Assembly (NCBI GenBank): GCA_016744435.1
Contig: JADGEJ010000008.1
Coordinates: 1-64,000, forward strand
Length of the DNA: 64,000 nt
Source of the DNA: Lentibacter sp.
GTDB taxonomy: Bacteria; Pseudomonadota; Alphaproteobacteria; Rhodobacterales; Rhodobacteraceae
Reading direction: 5' to 3'
Shown one piece after another: positions 26,592 to 36,585 of this stretch (position 1 is the stretch's first letter; every line of letters begins with the position of its first letter). The position numbers and the translations under genes were made by a program. The notes beneath the pieces are model-generated. The model saw only the letters and a list, made by a program, of their open reading frames with translations, did no database searches and was not told where the DNA came from.

Positions 26592-27383
26592 TTACTTGAT
26601 TTTGGCGCCCATAATCGCGAGCGATTGCTGATAAACAGTCGCCGCGTTCCACTCTTTCAACACCTTGTAGTTGGGTTGGCCTTTTTGAAACCCTTTGCCC
26701 GGTTTCCAGCCTTTGCCGCGCAAGAAATTGGCGGTTGAGGTGAGGGCATCTGCTTGGTTGTAAAAATCAACCCGGCCGTCGCCGTTGCCATCAGCGCCGA
26801 ATGTGCGCGCATTCCCGGGCAGGAATTGCGTGTGCCCCAGCTCACCGTGTTTGGCACCCTTGGTGGCAGTGGTGATGGACCCTTGGTCAACCAGTTTCAG
26901 CGCGCCGATGGCGTGCGGCTCAAAGAAAGCCGAGCGGCGGCAATCATATGTCAGCGTCACGATGGCAGAGACAACCTGTGTGTCGCCCATGAAGCGGCCA
27001 AAGCCCGTTTCCATGCCGTGAATTGCGATGATGACACCCGCGGGAACGCCGTAACGCTGCTCAAGGCCATCATAAAAACTCCGGTTCTTGGCGAGACGCT
27101 TTCGCCCCTGTGCAATGATCGTCGGAACGCCGCGAATTTTCATAAACTTGTCGAGGCTATACTTGAAACTCTTCTGGTTGCGATCAGCTGCGATGGTGCC
27201 TTTGGAATAGCTGCTGCTTGCCAAGGCCTCGAGCCCGCGTTTTTTGACGCCTGCCTTCTTGGCTGTGCGTGCAAAGTCTGCCTTCCAAGCGTTGAAGCCA
27301 GAGGATGTGTTTCCGCAGGGGGCTGCTATGGCCGGAGAGGCAAGAAGTGCGCTGATGAGGAGGGCTTTGACAGAAATACGCAT
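26592..27383 (-). CDS. Lytic murein transglycosylase (MltB/SLT_2 family)
   Basis: This 263-residue protein starts at the ATG at 27383, giving a signal peptide (MRISVKALLISALLASPAIA). The body matches the MltB-like family that cleaves peptidoglycan to 1,6-anhydromuramyl products. The catalytic Glu is in IHGMETGFGRFMG, followed by VVSAIVTLTYDCRRSAFF and the GELGHTQFLPGNARTFGADGNGD region (in part). It lacks a lipobox, so it is likely a soluble periplasmic enzyme. It lies upstream of dddP on the same strand, with a 93-bp gap; a functional link is not apparent. Confidence 0.88.
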   Translation of the reverse strand: MRISVKALLISALLASPAIAAPCGNTSSGFNAWKADFARTAKKAGVKKRGLEALASSSYSKGTIAADRNQKSFKYSLDKFMKIRGVPTIIAQGRKRLAKNRSFYDGLEQRYGVPAGVIIAIHGMETGFGRFMGDTQVVSAIVTLTYDCRRSAFFEPHAIGALKLVDQGSITTATKGAKHGELGHTQFLPGNARTFGADGNGDGRVDFYNQADALTSTANFLRGKGWKPGKGFQKGQPNYKVLKEWNAATVYQQSLAIMGAKIK

Positions 27384-27476
27384 GGTAAAATCCAATTTGT
27401 TAAGAAATCGCAATGAAGTCACTTTGCAGTGGAGTCGCTGTGTAGGTTAACGAATTCACCTGCGATTTCCAGCGCT

Positions 27477-28706
27477 TTAGTCGTTGGCTGCGAGCGCAAG
27501 GCCTGAGGCAACGGCCGTCATGGCGTTTTGCGCGTCAAGCTGCGCATCAGGGCAGAGGGCGGCTAGCTCGGATTGAACGATGCCCATCAGCGCGCTGCCG
27601 CCAACAAGCACAACGCGGTTGATTTGGGCTGGCTTGACATTGGCCAGTCCGAGCGCGTCACGGGCTTCATGGCTGATCTGGCCAGCAAGGGGCGTCATCG
27701 TTGTGCTGAGATTTTCTGCGGGAAGAGCGGCTCTGAGGCCTGGCTCGACCATCGACAAGTTAATCTCGGCCGCGTCCTGCGCCTTGTTTGCCGAGATTTT
27801 GCCACGCTCAACCGCGAAAGCGACATCATGGCCGAGCTCGTATTCCAGAACGCTGACCAACCGTGCGAGCTTGCCGGGTTCTGTCGCGAACTGGGCAAGG
27901 TCCGCTGCCAGCTTACGTGCTTCGGGCGCGTAGACAAACGGGATCAACTGCCAAGTGGCGAGTTCGTTGAAGATACGCTTGGGAGCAATGTGAGTTTCTG
28001 GGCCAAAGCTGTTGCGGATTTCGCTGCCTCTGCCAAAGAGCGGCATGACGCTGTCGATGCTGATCTGGCGGTCAAAGTCGGTGCCGCCAAGGCGCAACCC
28101 GTGCGAGGCGAGGATGTCTGTCTTGCCTGCTGCGTCTTGGTGAAAGACTGTGAAGTCGGAGGTGCCGCCGCCGATATCGGCGATGAGGCCGTAACCCTCA
28201 ACAGGAGCTGTTGCGCGCAGGGCGGCGACAGGCTCAAACATGAAGCGAACGTCATGAAAGCCAGCCTCGAGATAGCAGGCACGCAGGTCTTTTTCGGCCT
28301 GCGCGTTGCGGGCCATGTCTGCCGAGTGAAAGTAGACAGGGCGGCCAGAGAGAGCTTCGGTAAATGTTAGCCCCGTGGCGGCTTCGGCGCGTTGCTTGAT
28401 CTGCGCCAAAAAACGGGCAATGACAGTCACAAAGGTGATCCGCTCACCGCCGAGGCGGCGCTCTTCATGCAGCAGCGGCGTTCCGAGCAGGCTTTTGAGG
28501 GCGCGCAAAAAGCGGCCTTCCTCGCCGTTGATCAGCGCACGCACGGCGCGATGGCCGATCTGCATGTTCTTGCTGTGCGGGTCAAAGAAGACAGCCGTTG
28601 GCAGGGTGTTTTCGCCTGGCTCCATCTCGATCAGCCAAGGCGCGCCATTGACGCTCACACCGGCGGCGGAGTTTGAGGTTCCAAAGTCGATCCCGAGACT
28701 GTGCAT
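27477..28706 (-). CDS. Hsp70-family protein (YegD-like)
   Basis: From the ATG at 28706 the product has 409 residues; an ATG at 28742 would add 12. It has the ATPase domain of Hsp70/actin proteins: phosphate-1 motif GIDFGTSNSAAGV, phosphate-2 motif IADIGGGTSDFTVF and adenosine motif VVLVGGSALMG. It lacks the C-terminal substrate-binding and lid domains of DnaK, like YegD of E. coli. The cellular role of YegD-like proteins is not established. The gene is 90 bp downstream of the glnA terminator and is probably transcribed separately. Confidence 0.86.
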   Translation of the reverse strand: MHSLGIDFGTSNSAAGVSVNGAPWLIEMEPGENTLPTAVFFDPHSKNMQIGHRAVRALINGEEGRFLRALKSLLGTPLLHEERRLGGERITFVTVIARFLAQIKQRAEAATGLTFTEALSGRPVYFHSADMARNAQAEKDLRACYLEAGFHDVRFMFEPVAALRATAPVEGYGLIADIGGGTSDFTVFHQDAAGKTDILASHGLRLGGTDFDRQISIDSVMPLFGRGSEIRNSFGPETHIAPKRIFNELATWQLIPFVYAPEARKLAADLAQFATEPGKLARLVSVLEYELGHDVAFAVERGKISANKAQDAAEINLSMVEPGLRAALPAENLSTTMTPLAGQISHEARDALGLANVKPAQINRVVLVGGSALMGIVQSELAALCPDAQLDAQNAMTAVASGLALAAND

Positions 28707-28783
28707 ATGCGTGGCTTTCGTGAGGGGCAAGCCGCGCACCATAGCCTAGCGCGCATTCCCGTCAACCCACGAGGGAAGCATAA

Positions 28784-28812
28784 GAAAAAGGCGCCCCGAG
28801 AGGAGCGCCTTT
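28784..28812 (-). terminator. Rho-independent terminator of glnA
   Basis: On the minus strand AAAGGCGC and GCGCCTTTTTC flank a short C/G-rich loop, giving an 8-bp GC-rich stem followed by a T tract. It lies 19 bp past the glnA stop codon and reads in the direction of glnB-glnA. Confidence 0.85.
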
Positions 28813-28830
28813 GACTTTAATTTCAACTGC

Positions 28831-30237
28831 TTAGCAGCTGTAGTACATGCCGAACTCGACAGGGTGAGGTGTGTGCTCGTAGTGCAGGACCTCTTCCATT
28901 TTGAGCTCGATGTAGCCTTCGATCTGGCTCTTGGTGAACACGTCACCGGCGAGCAGGAAGTCGTGGTCGGACGCGAGGCAGTCGAGGGCTTCACGAAGTG
29001 AGCCGCAAACTGTTGGGATATCCGCAAGCTCTTCCGCTGGAAGGTCATAGAGGTTTTTGTCCATGGCTTCGCCCGGGTCGATCTTGTTTTTGATGCCGTC
29101 AAGGCCGGCCATAAGCAGTGCTGCGAAGCACAGGTATGGGTTGGCTGCGGGATCAGGGAAGCGAGCTTCGACGCGCTTGGCTTTTGGCGACTCTGTCCAT
29201 GGGATACGAACGCAGCCTGAACGGTTGCGAGCTGAGTAGGCGCGCAGAACAGGGGCTTCGAAACCAGGGATCAGGCGCTTGTAGCTGTTTGTCGCCGGGT
29301 TGGTGAAGGCGTTGAGCGTTTTTGCGTGCTTCAGGATGCCGCCGATGAAGTAGAGCGCTTCTTGGCTCAGGTCAGCGTATTTGTCGCCAGCGAAAAGCGG
29401 CTTGCCGTCTTTCCAGATCGACATGTTCACGTGCATGCCTGTGCCGTTGTCGCCGTAGATCGGCTTTGGCATGAATGTCGCTGATTTGCCATAGGCGTGG
29501 GCGACGTTGTGGATGATGTACTTATACTTCTGAAGCTCATCAGCCTGCTTTGTGAGGCTATCAAAGATCAGGCCCAGCTCGTGCTGACAGGACGCAACCT
29601 CGTGGTGGTGCTTGTCTGTCTTCATGCCGAGTGACTTCATCGTCGAGAGCATCTCGCCGCGCAGGTCGTGTGCGTCGTCGATCGGGTTCACGGGGAAGTA
29701 GCCGCCCTTCATGCCGGGACGGTGGCCCGTGTTGCCCATTTCGTACTCAGTGTCTGAGTTCCATGAGCCGTCGATTGCATCAACTTCGTAGGATACTTTG
29801 TTGATTTTGTTCTCAAAGCGAACGTCATCAAAGATAAAGAATTCGGCTTCCGGGCCCATGTAGGCCACGTCGCCGATGCCTGAAGACTTGAGGTAAGCTT
29901 CGGCTTTTTGCGCTGTTCCGCGTGGGTCACGATCATAAGCTTCGCCCGTGTCCGGCTCAACGATCGAGCAGTGAATGCAGAGTGTTTTCTCGGCATAGAA
30001 CGGGTCGATATAGGCAGACTCTGTGTCGGCGATCAGCTTCATGTCTGAGTTTTCAATCGACTTCCAGCCAGCGATAGACGAGCCGTCAAACATGAAGCCT
30101 TCTTCGAGGAAGTCTTCGTCGACAAGGTCAACGTCTACTGTCACGTGCTGTAGTTTGCCGCGTACGTCTGTAAAGCGAATGTCGACATAGGCGACTTCTT
30201 CGTCTTTGAGCGTCTTGAGAACGTCTTTTACACTCAT
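28831..30237 (-). CDS. glnA: Glutamine synthetase type I
   Basis: This 468-residue enzyme makes glutamine from glutamate, ammonia and ATP and is the main entry of ammonium. The type I architecture is clear: N-terminal beta-grasp [13 protein letters not shown], metal-site motif [14 protein letters not shown] loop [33 protein letters not shown] and the Arg-rich [20 protein letters not shown] (each in part). The adenylylation Tyr lies in [10 protein letters not shown] near residue 397, so activity should be controlled by GlnE. It lies 48 bp downstream of glnB and shares its promoter. Confidence 0.97.
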   Translation of the reverse strand: MSVKDVLKTLKDEEVAYVDIRFTDVRGKLQHVTVDVDLVDEDFLEEGFMFDGSSIAGWKSIENSDMKLIADTESAYIDPFYAEKTLCIHCSIVEPDTGEAYDRDPRGTAQKAEAYLKSSGIGDVAYMGPEAEFFIFDDVRFENKINKVSYEVDAIDGSWNSDTEYEMGNTGHRPGMKGGYFPVNPIDDAHDLRGEMLSTMKSLGMKTDKHHHEVASCQHELGLIFDSLTKQADELQKYKYIIHNVAHAYGKSATFMPKPIYGDNGTGMHVNMSIWKDGKPLFAGDKYADLSQEALYFIGGILKHAKTLNAFTNPATNSYKRLIPGFEAPVLRAYSARNRSGCVRIPWTESPKAKRVEARFPDPAANPYLCFAALLMAGLDGIKNKIDPGEAMDKNLYDLPAEELADIPTVCGSLREALDCLASDHDFLLAGDVFTKSQIEGYIELKMEEVLHYEHTPHPVEFGMYYSC

Positions 30238-30285
30238 GCTCTTAGTCCTTTTCGTTAGTGGAAATCTGTAAGGTGATTCGTGGGT

Positions 30286-30735
<450 letters not shown>

Positions 30736-30793
30736 TCAAATATTAGGCGGAGTGCATTTGAATTGAGCAAAACTGAATCGAGAGGTGTTTACC

Positions 30794-32374
30794 ATGACAG
30801 AACTGCTGACCGCCGCTCAGATGCGCGCGATTGAACAAGCCGCGATTGAGTCGGGCGAGGTGACGGGCCTTGAACTGATGGAGCGCGCCGGACACGGCGT
30901 TGTCGAGGCGGTGTTTGAAGAGTGGCCCGAACTGGCTGCTACGTCGCACAAAGCCGTGGTTCTCTGCGGGCCGGGCAACAACGGCGGCGACGGCTTTGTC
31001 GTGGCGCGGTTGCTGAAAGAGTGGGGCTGGGAGGTTGAGGTGTTTCTTTACGGTGACGCGGACAAGCTGCCGCCCGATGCGAAGGTGAATTGTGAGCGGT
31101 GGTTGAAGATTGGGACGGTGAAGGAGGCCACGTCAAAATCTGTCTTAGTTGCTGTTAAAAGACACGGGTTTGATGTTTGCTTTGATGCAGTTTTTGGGGC
31201 TGGCTTGAAGCGGCCTCCAGAACGTGAGGTTGAAGGGTTATTCTCAGCGACACGAACGATTGCGGAGCCAAACTCATTCTATTGCAAACGCGTAGCCATA
31301 GATTGCCCAAGTTGTTTTGACTTGGATTCAGGATTCCCTCTACTGCGACCCAACATATGGGAGGGCGATTTACACCTTGATTTCTTTGCGGATCTTACGG
31401 TGACGTTTCATGCGTTGAAAATCGGGCATCTCCTTGGCGGACTCTGGGCATACAATCGCAAGGTTCGTGTCGCCGACATCGGGCTTGAGAGCAATTCGGA
31501 CTCATCAAAGGAGGTCGTGCAACTTGTAGACCCATCAAGCCACCGTATGCAAAAAGATTACAGAGAACACAAATATTCCCACGGTCATGCGCTTGTTCTG
31601 TCTGGCGGTTCTGGCAAAACGGGCGCTGCACGGTTGGCAGCTCGCGGGGCGCTCAGGATCGGGGCGGGGCTGGTGACGCTGGGGGTGCCTGGGTCGGCGC
31701 AGATGGAGGTGGCGAGCCAGATCACGGCGGTGATGCTCAGGCGGGCAGGGACAGCGGAGGAGTTGGCGAAGGCCTTGGAGGACGAACGGATCAATGCGCT
31801 GTGCCTTGGGCCTGCGTTGGGGTTGGAGCGCGCACAGGAGCTTGTGCCTGTGGCGCTTGAGGCCAAGCGCGCGACGGTGCTGGATGCGGATGCGCTGAGT
31901 GCTTTTGCGGATGATCCGTCAGAGTTGTTTGGCATGTTGCATGAGAGTTGCGTGCTGACGCCGCATGGTGGCGAGTTTGCAACGCTCTTTCCTGATTTGG
32001 CGGAGAAACTGGCGGCCCCAGCGGAAGTTGGGCCAGCTTATTCAAAGGTTGATGCCACGCGTGAAGCCGCCAAGAGGGCAGGGTGCGTTGTGCTTTATAA
32101 GGGCGCTGACACAGTTATCGCCGCGCCAGACGGGTGCTGTAGCATAAACGCGGCGCTCTATGAGCGTGCGGCGCCTTGGCTGGCAACGGCGGGCGCGGGG
32201 GATGTGCTGGCAGGGTTCATCACGGGGCTGCTTGCGCGCGGCTTCACGCCGATGCAGGCCGCCGAAACGGGGGCGTGGCTGCATGTGGAGTGTGCACGCA
32301 GTTTTGGCGCGGGGCTGATCGCGGAGGACTTGCCGGAAGAATTGCCAAAGGTTTTTAAGGCATTGGGCGTTTAG
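30794..32374 (+). CDS. nnr: Bifunctional NAD(P)H-hydrate epimerase / ADP-dependent dehydratase
   Basis: This 526-residue repair enzyme converts damaged NAD(P)HX back to NAD(P)H. Residues 1-215 are the YjeF_N epimerase, with VVLCGPGNNGGDGFVVARLL (in part). Residues about 235-526 are the ribokinase-like dehydratase, with VLTPHGGEFATLF and TAGAGDVLAGF. The ATG at 30794 follows GAGG. Two oddities: the segment from about 31125 to 31590 is visibly less GC-rich and uses different codons from the rest, and the epimerase motif normally written DxPSG reads DCPSC near residue 169. Either recombination with a divergent allele or relaxed constraint on the epimerase would explain both. Confidence 0.9.
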   Translation: MTELLTAAQMRAIEQAAIESGEVTGLELMERAGHGVVEAVFEEWPELAATSHKAVVLCGPGNNGGDGFVVARLLKEWGWEVEVFLYGDADKLPPDAKVNCERWLKIGTVKEATSKSVLVAVKRHGFDVCFDAVFGAGLKRPPEREVEGLFSATRTIAEPNSFYCKRVAIDCPSCFDLDSGFPLLRPNIWEGDLHLDFFADLTVTFHALKIGHLLGGLWAYNRKVRVADIGLESNSDSSKEVVQLVDPSSHRMQKDYREHKYSHGHALVLSGGSGKTGAARLAARGALRIGAGLVTLGVPGSAQMEVASQITAVMLRRAGTAEELAKALEDERINALCLGPALGLERAQELVPVALEAKRATVLDADALSAFADDPSELFGMLHESCVLTPHGGEFATLFPDLAEKLAAPAEVGPAYSKVDATREAAKRAGCVVLYKGADTVIAAPDGCCSINAALYERAAPWLATAGAGDVLAGFITGLLARGFTPMQAAETGAWLHVECARSFGAGLIAEDLPEELPKVFKALGV

Positions 32375-32856
32375 GCGGCGGCCTTCATCGGTTTTTGCCG
32401 CTCGCTGGCGAGCTCTAACCCATCTACGTAAAGGATGTGAGGCGCATCAAACGTCAGCTTGTAGAGCGTGACGCTCTTGCGTCCAGCGCTGCGGATGAAC
32501 TCGCCATCTATAAGCCTGCCTGCCGAAACCAGGGTTTGCGGCTTGCCAGAAAGCGCTTCGGCGCGCCAGTCACGCAGCAAGATTTGCTGGCCCGCAGGCA
32601 AGAGCGTGTCGTCCTCCGGTTTGCTGTGCCCAAGAGAGCCTGCCATGATCCAGACCATGTCACAGTCCGCTTCAATGGCCTCAACGCTGACAAGCGTTGC
32701 CATGCCGCTGTCGCGGGTGATGATGCGATCACCAGTAGAGAGAAACTCAACAGGTATTTCGCCTTCGAGCGTAAGAATAGAGCTGCCGATGACGAACCCG
32801 TCGTCAGCAGACAGAACTGGAGTCTTAACGGACTCCACCGCTTGATTGGGATTCAT
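32371..32856 (-). CDS. Hint (hedgehog/intein) domain protein
   Basis: The 161-residue product consists mostly of a Hint-like domain of the type abundant in roseobacters. FVIGSSILTLEGEIPVEFLSTGDRI (in part) corresponds to the usual start with a nucleophile-containing strand, here a Ser in place of the common Cys. LLPAGQQILLRDWRAE is the characteristic histidine-motif region in degenerate form, and FDAPHILYVDGLELASE is near the end. Family members often form C-terminal parts of secreted repeat proteins; here there is no signal peptide or repeat region. The role is unknown. Its stop overlaps the 3' end of nnr by 4 bp in convergent orientation. Confidence 0.72.
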   Translation of the reverse strand: MNPNQAVESVKTPVLSADDGFVIGSSILTLEGEIPVEFLSTGDRIITRDSGMATLVSVEAIEADCDMVWIMAGSLGHSKPEDDTLLPAGQQILLRDWRAEALSGKPQTLVSAGRLIDGEFIRSAGRKSVTLYKLTFDAPHILYVDGLELASERQKPMKAAA

Positions 32857-32998
32857 TTTATGACCCGCTTGTTTTTACTGCCTCAGTTTTTTGAACCAAC
32901 CTACGTCAAGGCTTCGTGAATGTCGCGGTTTTTTTTATGAACAATTGGATTGTTTTCTCTCGCATGTCTCTGAAGGCCCTGCTAATGAGCGCCTCAAT

Positions 32999-33082
32999 GC
33001 GGGTGTGGCGGAATTGGTAGACGCACCAGATTTAGGTTCTGGCGCCTATGGCGTGGGGGTTCGAGTCCCTTCACCCGCACCA
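32999..33082 (+). tRNA. tRNA-Leu (UAG anticodon)
   Basis: The acceptor stem GCGGGTG pairs with CACCCGC, followed by discriminator A and an encoded CCA. The anticodon loop TTTAGGT, between CCAGA and TCTGG, contains TAG, reading CUA leucine codons. A long variable arm and the TTCGAGT T-loop are present, as expected for a class II tRNA. Confidence 0.96.
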
Positions 33083-33246
33083 CTTGTTTCATTTAGGACT
33101 TTGCTTTTAAATGATAAATTCTGATATATAGCTTCAGAAACCACCTTCGCGTTGCTGTTCTATTCTGACAAGGTGATAAAATCGCATCCCGCGTCCTACA
33201 ATGCCTGGTTCACTTGCCTAGAAGTAGACGGATCACTCGCAGGCAT

Positions 33247-33342
33247 TTAGAGGGCATTCAGATAGACGCATTCATACTTCCGTGATCGCCAGAGGCTTTC
33301 CATTATCGGGTTGTCGCGCCATGGGCTTTTTCCGTCTATTAT
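33247..33342 (-). pseudogene. IS3-type transposase C-terminal relic
   Basis: On the minus strand, bases 33342-33247 encode IIDGKSPWRDNPIMESLWRS followed by RKYECVYLNAL and a stop. This resembles the DDE integrase end of IS3-family transposases, where DGKGxWxDNxxVERLWRSxKYExVYL is common; the catalytic Glu would be in IMESLWRS. Upstream the frame makes no sense, so only about 31 codons of a transposase remain. The stretch from 33083 to 33707 is otherwise without genes, AT-rich towards its end, and probably a scar of former insertions next to the tRNA. Confidence 0.62.
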
Positions 33343-33707
33343 CGGCAGGGTATTTGCGCAGAAAATGTCCCGAGAAGGGGCCGAAAACCCCGTTCCACAA
33401 CACGCTGGAGACAGTTGCAATCTGTTGTGACACGACCCTTTTGCCACGAAATCACATTGGATTCTCAGTTGCGGATGTGAGCCATATGTACTGAGAGTTT
33501 CCGCAGTTTTCAGGCGCAAGTTTCTAGCGCGGCAGTCATGCAGCGTAAGTGTATAATACTTTGATAATATTAATAAAAATTACGTATCATTGCTTGTTCT
33601 TGGTGCGCGAGTTTTACCGAATGACAACTTTTCCCCCTTATCCCCGAAGTAGAAACAATGCGTGTTCAAAACGTTAATAATAGTCTTATCATGGCGGGTG
33701 GAAAGAC

Positions 33708-34678
33708 ATGCCAATACACACAGTTACAGCGTTTCATTGGTCGGGTAACGGCTATAATTCTCAATATAACGCGTCCTTTACGGCACAAATTCAGGACAAC
33801 GACAATACCTATCAAGGGAGTGGTGATAGCGATGAGACCATCTCTATTGATGGTGGCTCGTTCAATACAAGTTCAGGCTCACCCTATGTCATCAAGGTAA
33901 GTTTCACAGATACTGATGGAGTTTCACATGTTGAGCCCTTTCAGTTCTTCAATACATCCGGTCCGCCAAGCGGGTGGTATTTCATACCAGAGCCAGACTC
34001 AGCCTTCACGGAAGGCGCGACGCTTGGCAGCTATCAGAGCACACCTCAACTGGCTGGGATTACAGCAATGTAACCTGCTTTGCCGACGGCACGCGCATCA
34101 AGACACCAGTTGGCGCAGTTCCTGTCGAGGCGTTGAAGGCAGGCGACAGGGTTGCTCTTGAAAATGGCGGTTTTGCGCGGTTGCGTGCTGTTTTGAAGCG
34201 CGAGGTTCCCAGCTGGCTTCTTGCGGGTGAGGCGGCATTTCAACCTGTGAAAATCACCGCGGGTGCCTTGGGGCAGGGCTTGCCGTTGCGGGACTTGTGG
34301 GTGTCACGACAGCACCGCATGCTGGTATCTTCGCCTATATGCGAACGTATGTTCGGGCAGCACGATGTGCTTTTGCCGGCCATTCGTCTGTGTGACTTGC
34401 CGGGTATCTACCTCGACACCGCACGTGAAGAGATGAGCTATTATCATCTGGTTTTTGACGAACATGAGGTTATCTATGCGGAAGGAGCGCCGAGCGAGAG
34501 CTTCTACCCGGGGCCCGAAGCGCTAAAGTCACTTGATAAAACAGCGCGAGCCGAGTTTGACGCGCTGTTTTCCGACGCGAGCCTAGAGTTGCAAATGGCG
34601 CGCTTTCAACCCAGCCCGGCAAAACAGCGGCAGCTTGTTGAGAGACACGTTAAAAACAACCAACCGCTACTGGCCTGA
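33708..34678 (+). pseudogene. Hint-domain protein split by a 2-bp frameshift
   Basis: Bases 33708-34073 encode 121 residues starting MPIHTVTAFHWSGNGYN that end in TLGSYQSTPQLAGITAM. From about 34049 to 34678, another frame reads TSTGWDYSNVTCFADGTRI and a full Hint domain (TPVGAVPVEALKAGDRV, VSRQHRMLVSSP, LLPAIRLCDLPGI, YYHLVFDEHEVIYAEG). In roseobacter relatives the GWDYNDVVCF-like segment continues directly into the Hint domain. Removing one AC from the AGCACACC at about 34042-34049 joins the two frames into a 322-residue protein. A GGTGGAAAG site precedes the first ATG. The break could be a real mutation, a reversible slip or a sequencing error. Confidence 0.78.
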
Positions 34679-34837
34679 GACACAGACTGGTGTTGCCCTT
34701 GGTATGTCGGTACGTCACGATCCTGAAATGCATAGCTTGTTAGCTGCAGGTTAGAAATGGTGCACGGATTTAGGGAAACCGTATTGGAAGCTATTGTAGC
34801 GATGACGCGTTAAGCGCGACAAATCTATATCTGAAAC

Positions 34838-34868
34838 AGAAAACGCCGCCCCGAAAGGAGCGGCGTTT
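34838..34868 (-). terminator. Rho-independent terminator of the trmD-rplS-rpmE operon
   Basis: The minus strand carries AAACGCCGCTCC and GGGGCGGCGTTTTC around a short loop, a long GC-rich stem followed by T residues. It lies 25 bp past the rpmE stop. Bases 34679-34837 contain no gene that I can support. Confidence 0.85.
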
Positions 34869-34892
34869 CTACGTGCGAAAAGCGTGGGCTGA

Positions 34893-35114
34893 TTAGAAGC
34901 CAAGGCCTTCGTATTTCTTTTTGAATTTCGAAACACGACCGCCGGCATCAAGAATGCGCGAGTTGCCGCCTGTCCAGGCCGGGTGAGCTGTCGGGTCAAT
35001 ATCCAGCGTCATTTGATCGCCGTCTTTGCCCCAAGTCGAGCGCATCTTGAGCATTGTACCATCGGTCATTTTGACGTCGATGTTGTGGTAATCGGGGTGA
35101 ATATCTTTTTTCAT
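34893..35114 (-). CDS. rpmE: 50S ribosomal protein L31
   Basis: This 73-residue protein begins [20 protein letters not shown] and has the conserved [11 protein letters not shown] and SRFKKKYEG-like C terminus ([12 protein letters not shown]). It lacks the CxxC zinc pairs, so it is the zinc-independent form. L31 bridges the ribosomal subunits at the central protuberance. It is 14 bp downstream of rplS and followed by a clear terminator, so it closes the operon. Confidence 0.95.
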   Translation of the reverse strand: MKKDIHPDYHNIDVKMTDGTMLKMRSTWGKDGDQMTLDIDPTAHPAWTGGNSRILDAGGRVSKFKKKYEGLGF

Positions 35115-35128
35115 GGTGTCTCTCCCGC

Positions 35129-35506
35129 TTACGCTTCTGAGCGTGGCTTGTAGTTGGTGACTTCTGCGATACGCGCAGATTTGCCGCGACGTGCGCGCAG
35201 GTAGTAGAGCTTGGCGCGACGAACGCGACCGCGGCGCACGACTGTGATTTCGTCGATGTTTGTCGAGTGGAGTGGGAAAACCCGCTCAACACCTTCACCG
35301 AAGCTGATTTTGCGCACGGTGAACGAGCCTGCGATGCCTTTGCCGTTTTTACGCGCGATGCAAACGCCTTCGTAGTTCTGAACACGTGTGCGCGTGCCTT
35401 CAGTAACTTTAAAGCCTACGCGAATTGTGTCGCCAGCTTTGAAGTCGGGGATCTTTTTCCCGAGCGCAGCGATTTGCTCCGCTTCGATTTCTCTCAGAAG
35501 GTCCAT
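35129..35506 (-). CDS. rplS: 50S ribosomal protein L19
   Basis: The 125-residue product starts at the ATG at 35506 ([20 protein letters not shown]) after AGGAGA. The L19 motifs are [50 protein letters not shown] (in part) and [18 protein letters not shown]. It sits at the 30S-50S interface. The gap to trmD is 226 bp and holds no gene; the trmD-rplS-rpmE order is common. Confidence 0.96.
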   Translation of the reverse strand: MDLLREIEAEQIAALGKKIPDFKAGDTIRVGFKVTEGTRTRVQNYEGVCIARKNGKGIAGSFTVRKISFGEGVERVFPLHSTNIDEITVVRRGRVRRAKLYYLRARRGKSARIAEVTNYKPRSEA

Positions 35507-35732
35507 TGACCATCTCCTATTATGCTCGCGGTTTATCCCACGAAGTTTTGACGCGTCCTGTAGCTCCATGTCTTCACCGGGCCCGCTTAAAAGCGCCCGC
35601 AGGAGGCTAGGCCGACATTGCTTGTCGTATGATCCGTACTGCCGAGACACCGAAGAAGGCGCATAGCACGAATGCCCCGAGCCACAAAAGTGATTCCGAA
35701 CTTGTGCTGTTTAGGCGTGTTGGAGGGCTATA

Positions 35733-36548
35733 TCAACCCTTTTTAACAGGCTTCTTGGCGGGGTTTTGCGCTTGAAGGGCGGCCCACATATCAGGGCGGC
35801 GTTCGGCTGTGAGTTTTTCGGCCTCTGCACGGCGCCATTTGGCGATGTTGCCGTGGTGGCCCGACATGAGAACGTCTGGCGTGGCGCGGCCTTCCCAGTC
35901 GGCGGGTTTGGTGAACTGCGGGTGTTCCAAGAGGCCGTTTGAGTGGCTCTCCTCGATGGTGCTCTCTGCATTGCCCAGCACACCGGGGATGAGCCGCACC
36001 GAGGCGTCAAGCATCGCCTGCGCGGCGATCTCGCCACCTGTCAGCACATAGTCACCCATGGAGACTTCAACCACGCCGTAGTGGTCAAGCACGCGCTGGT
36101 CGACACCTTCAAAGCGGCCGCAGAGCAGCGTGGCACCCGGCCCAGCGGCGAGGCTTTTGGCCATGGCTTGCGTGAACGGCTTGCCACGTGGGCTGAGGTA
36201 GATCAGTGGCAGATCAGCCTGCGCTGTCTTGCGGGCCTGCTCGATGGCTGCGCTCACAACATCAGCGCGCAGCACCATGCCCGCGCCGCCGCCTGCTGGC
36301 GTGTCGTCAACATTGCGGTGTTTGCCGATGCCGAAGGGGCGCAGATCAATGGTTTCAAGCTGCCAGAGGCCGTCTTTGAGCGCCTTGCCCGTGAGCGACT
36401 GCCCGAGCACGCCAGGGAAGGCGTCGGGAAACAGCGTGATGATCTGGGCTGTCCAGACATTGGCGAGCCGCTCGTCGCTCATCAGCTCGCGTGGCTTGAA
36501 CGAGGCGGAAATGGCTTTGCGGCCGTGGGAGCGGAGTTTTTCTGTCAT
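35733..36548 (-). CDS. trmD: tRNA (guanine37-N1)-methyltransferase
   Basis: This 271-residue SPOUT methyltransferase makes m1G37 in tRNAs, preventing +1 frameshifts. Motifs are [22 protein letters not shown] (in part), [37 protein letters not shown] (in part), [12 protein letters not shown] and the [16 protein letters not shown] motif. The first 30 residues are a basic extension ahead of the core ([10 protein letters not shown]). An internal ATG ([10 protein letters not shown]) is an alternative start. The C terminus is Lys-rich. Confidence 0.95.
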   Translation of the reverse strand: MTEKLRSHGRKAISASFKPRELMSDERLANVWTAQIITLFPDAFPGVLGQSLTGKALKDGLWQLETIDLRPFGIGKHRNVDDTPAGGGAGMVLRADVVSAAIEQARKTAQADLPLIYLSPRGKPFTQAMAKSLAAGPGATLLCGRFEGVDQRVLDHYGVVEVSMGDYVLTGGEIAAQAMLDASVRLIPGVLGNAESTIEESHSNGLLEHPQFTKPADWEGRATPDVLMSGHHGNIAKWRRAEAEKLTAERRPDMWAALQAQNPAKKPVKKG

Positions 36549-36585
36549 GGGGCTGTCTTAGGGGAGTTTCTCGCGATTGGAAACC

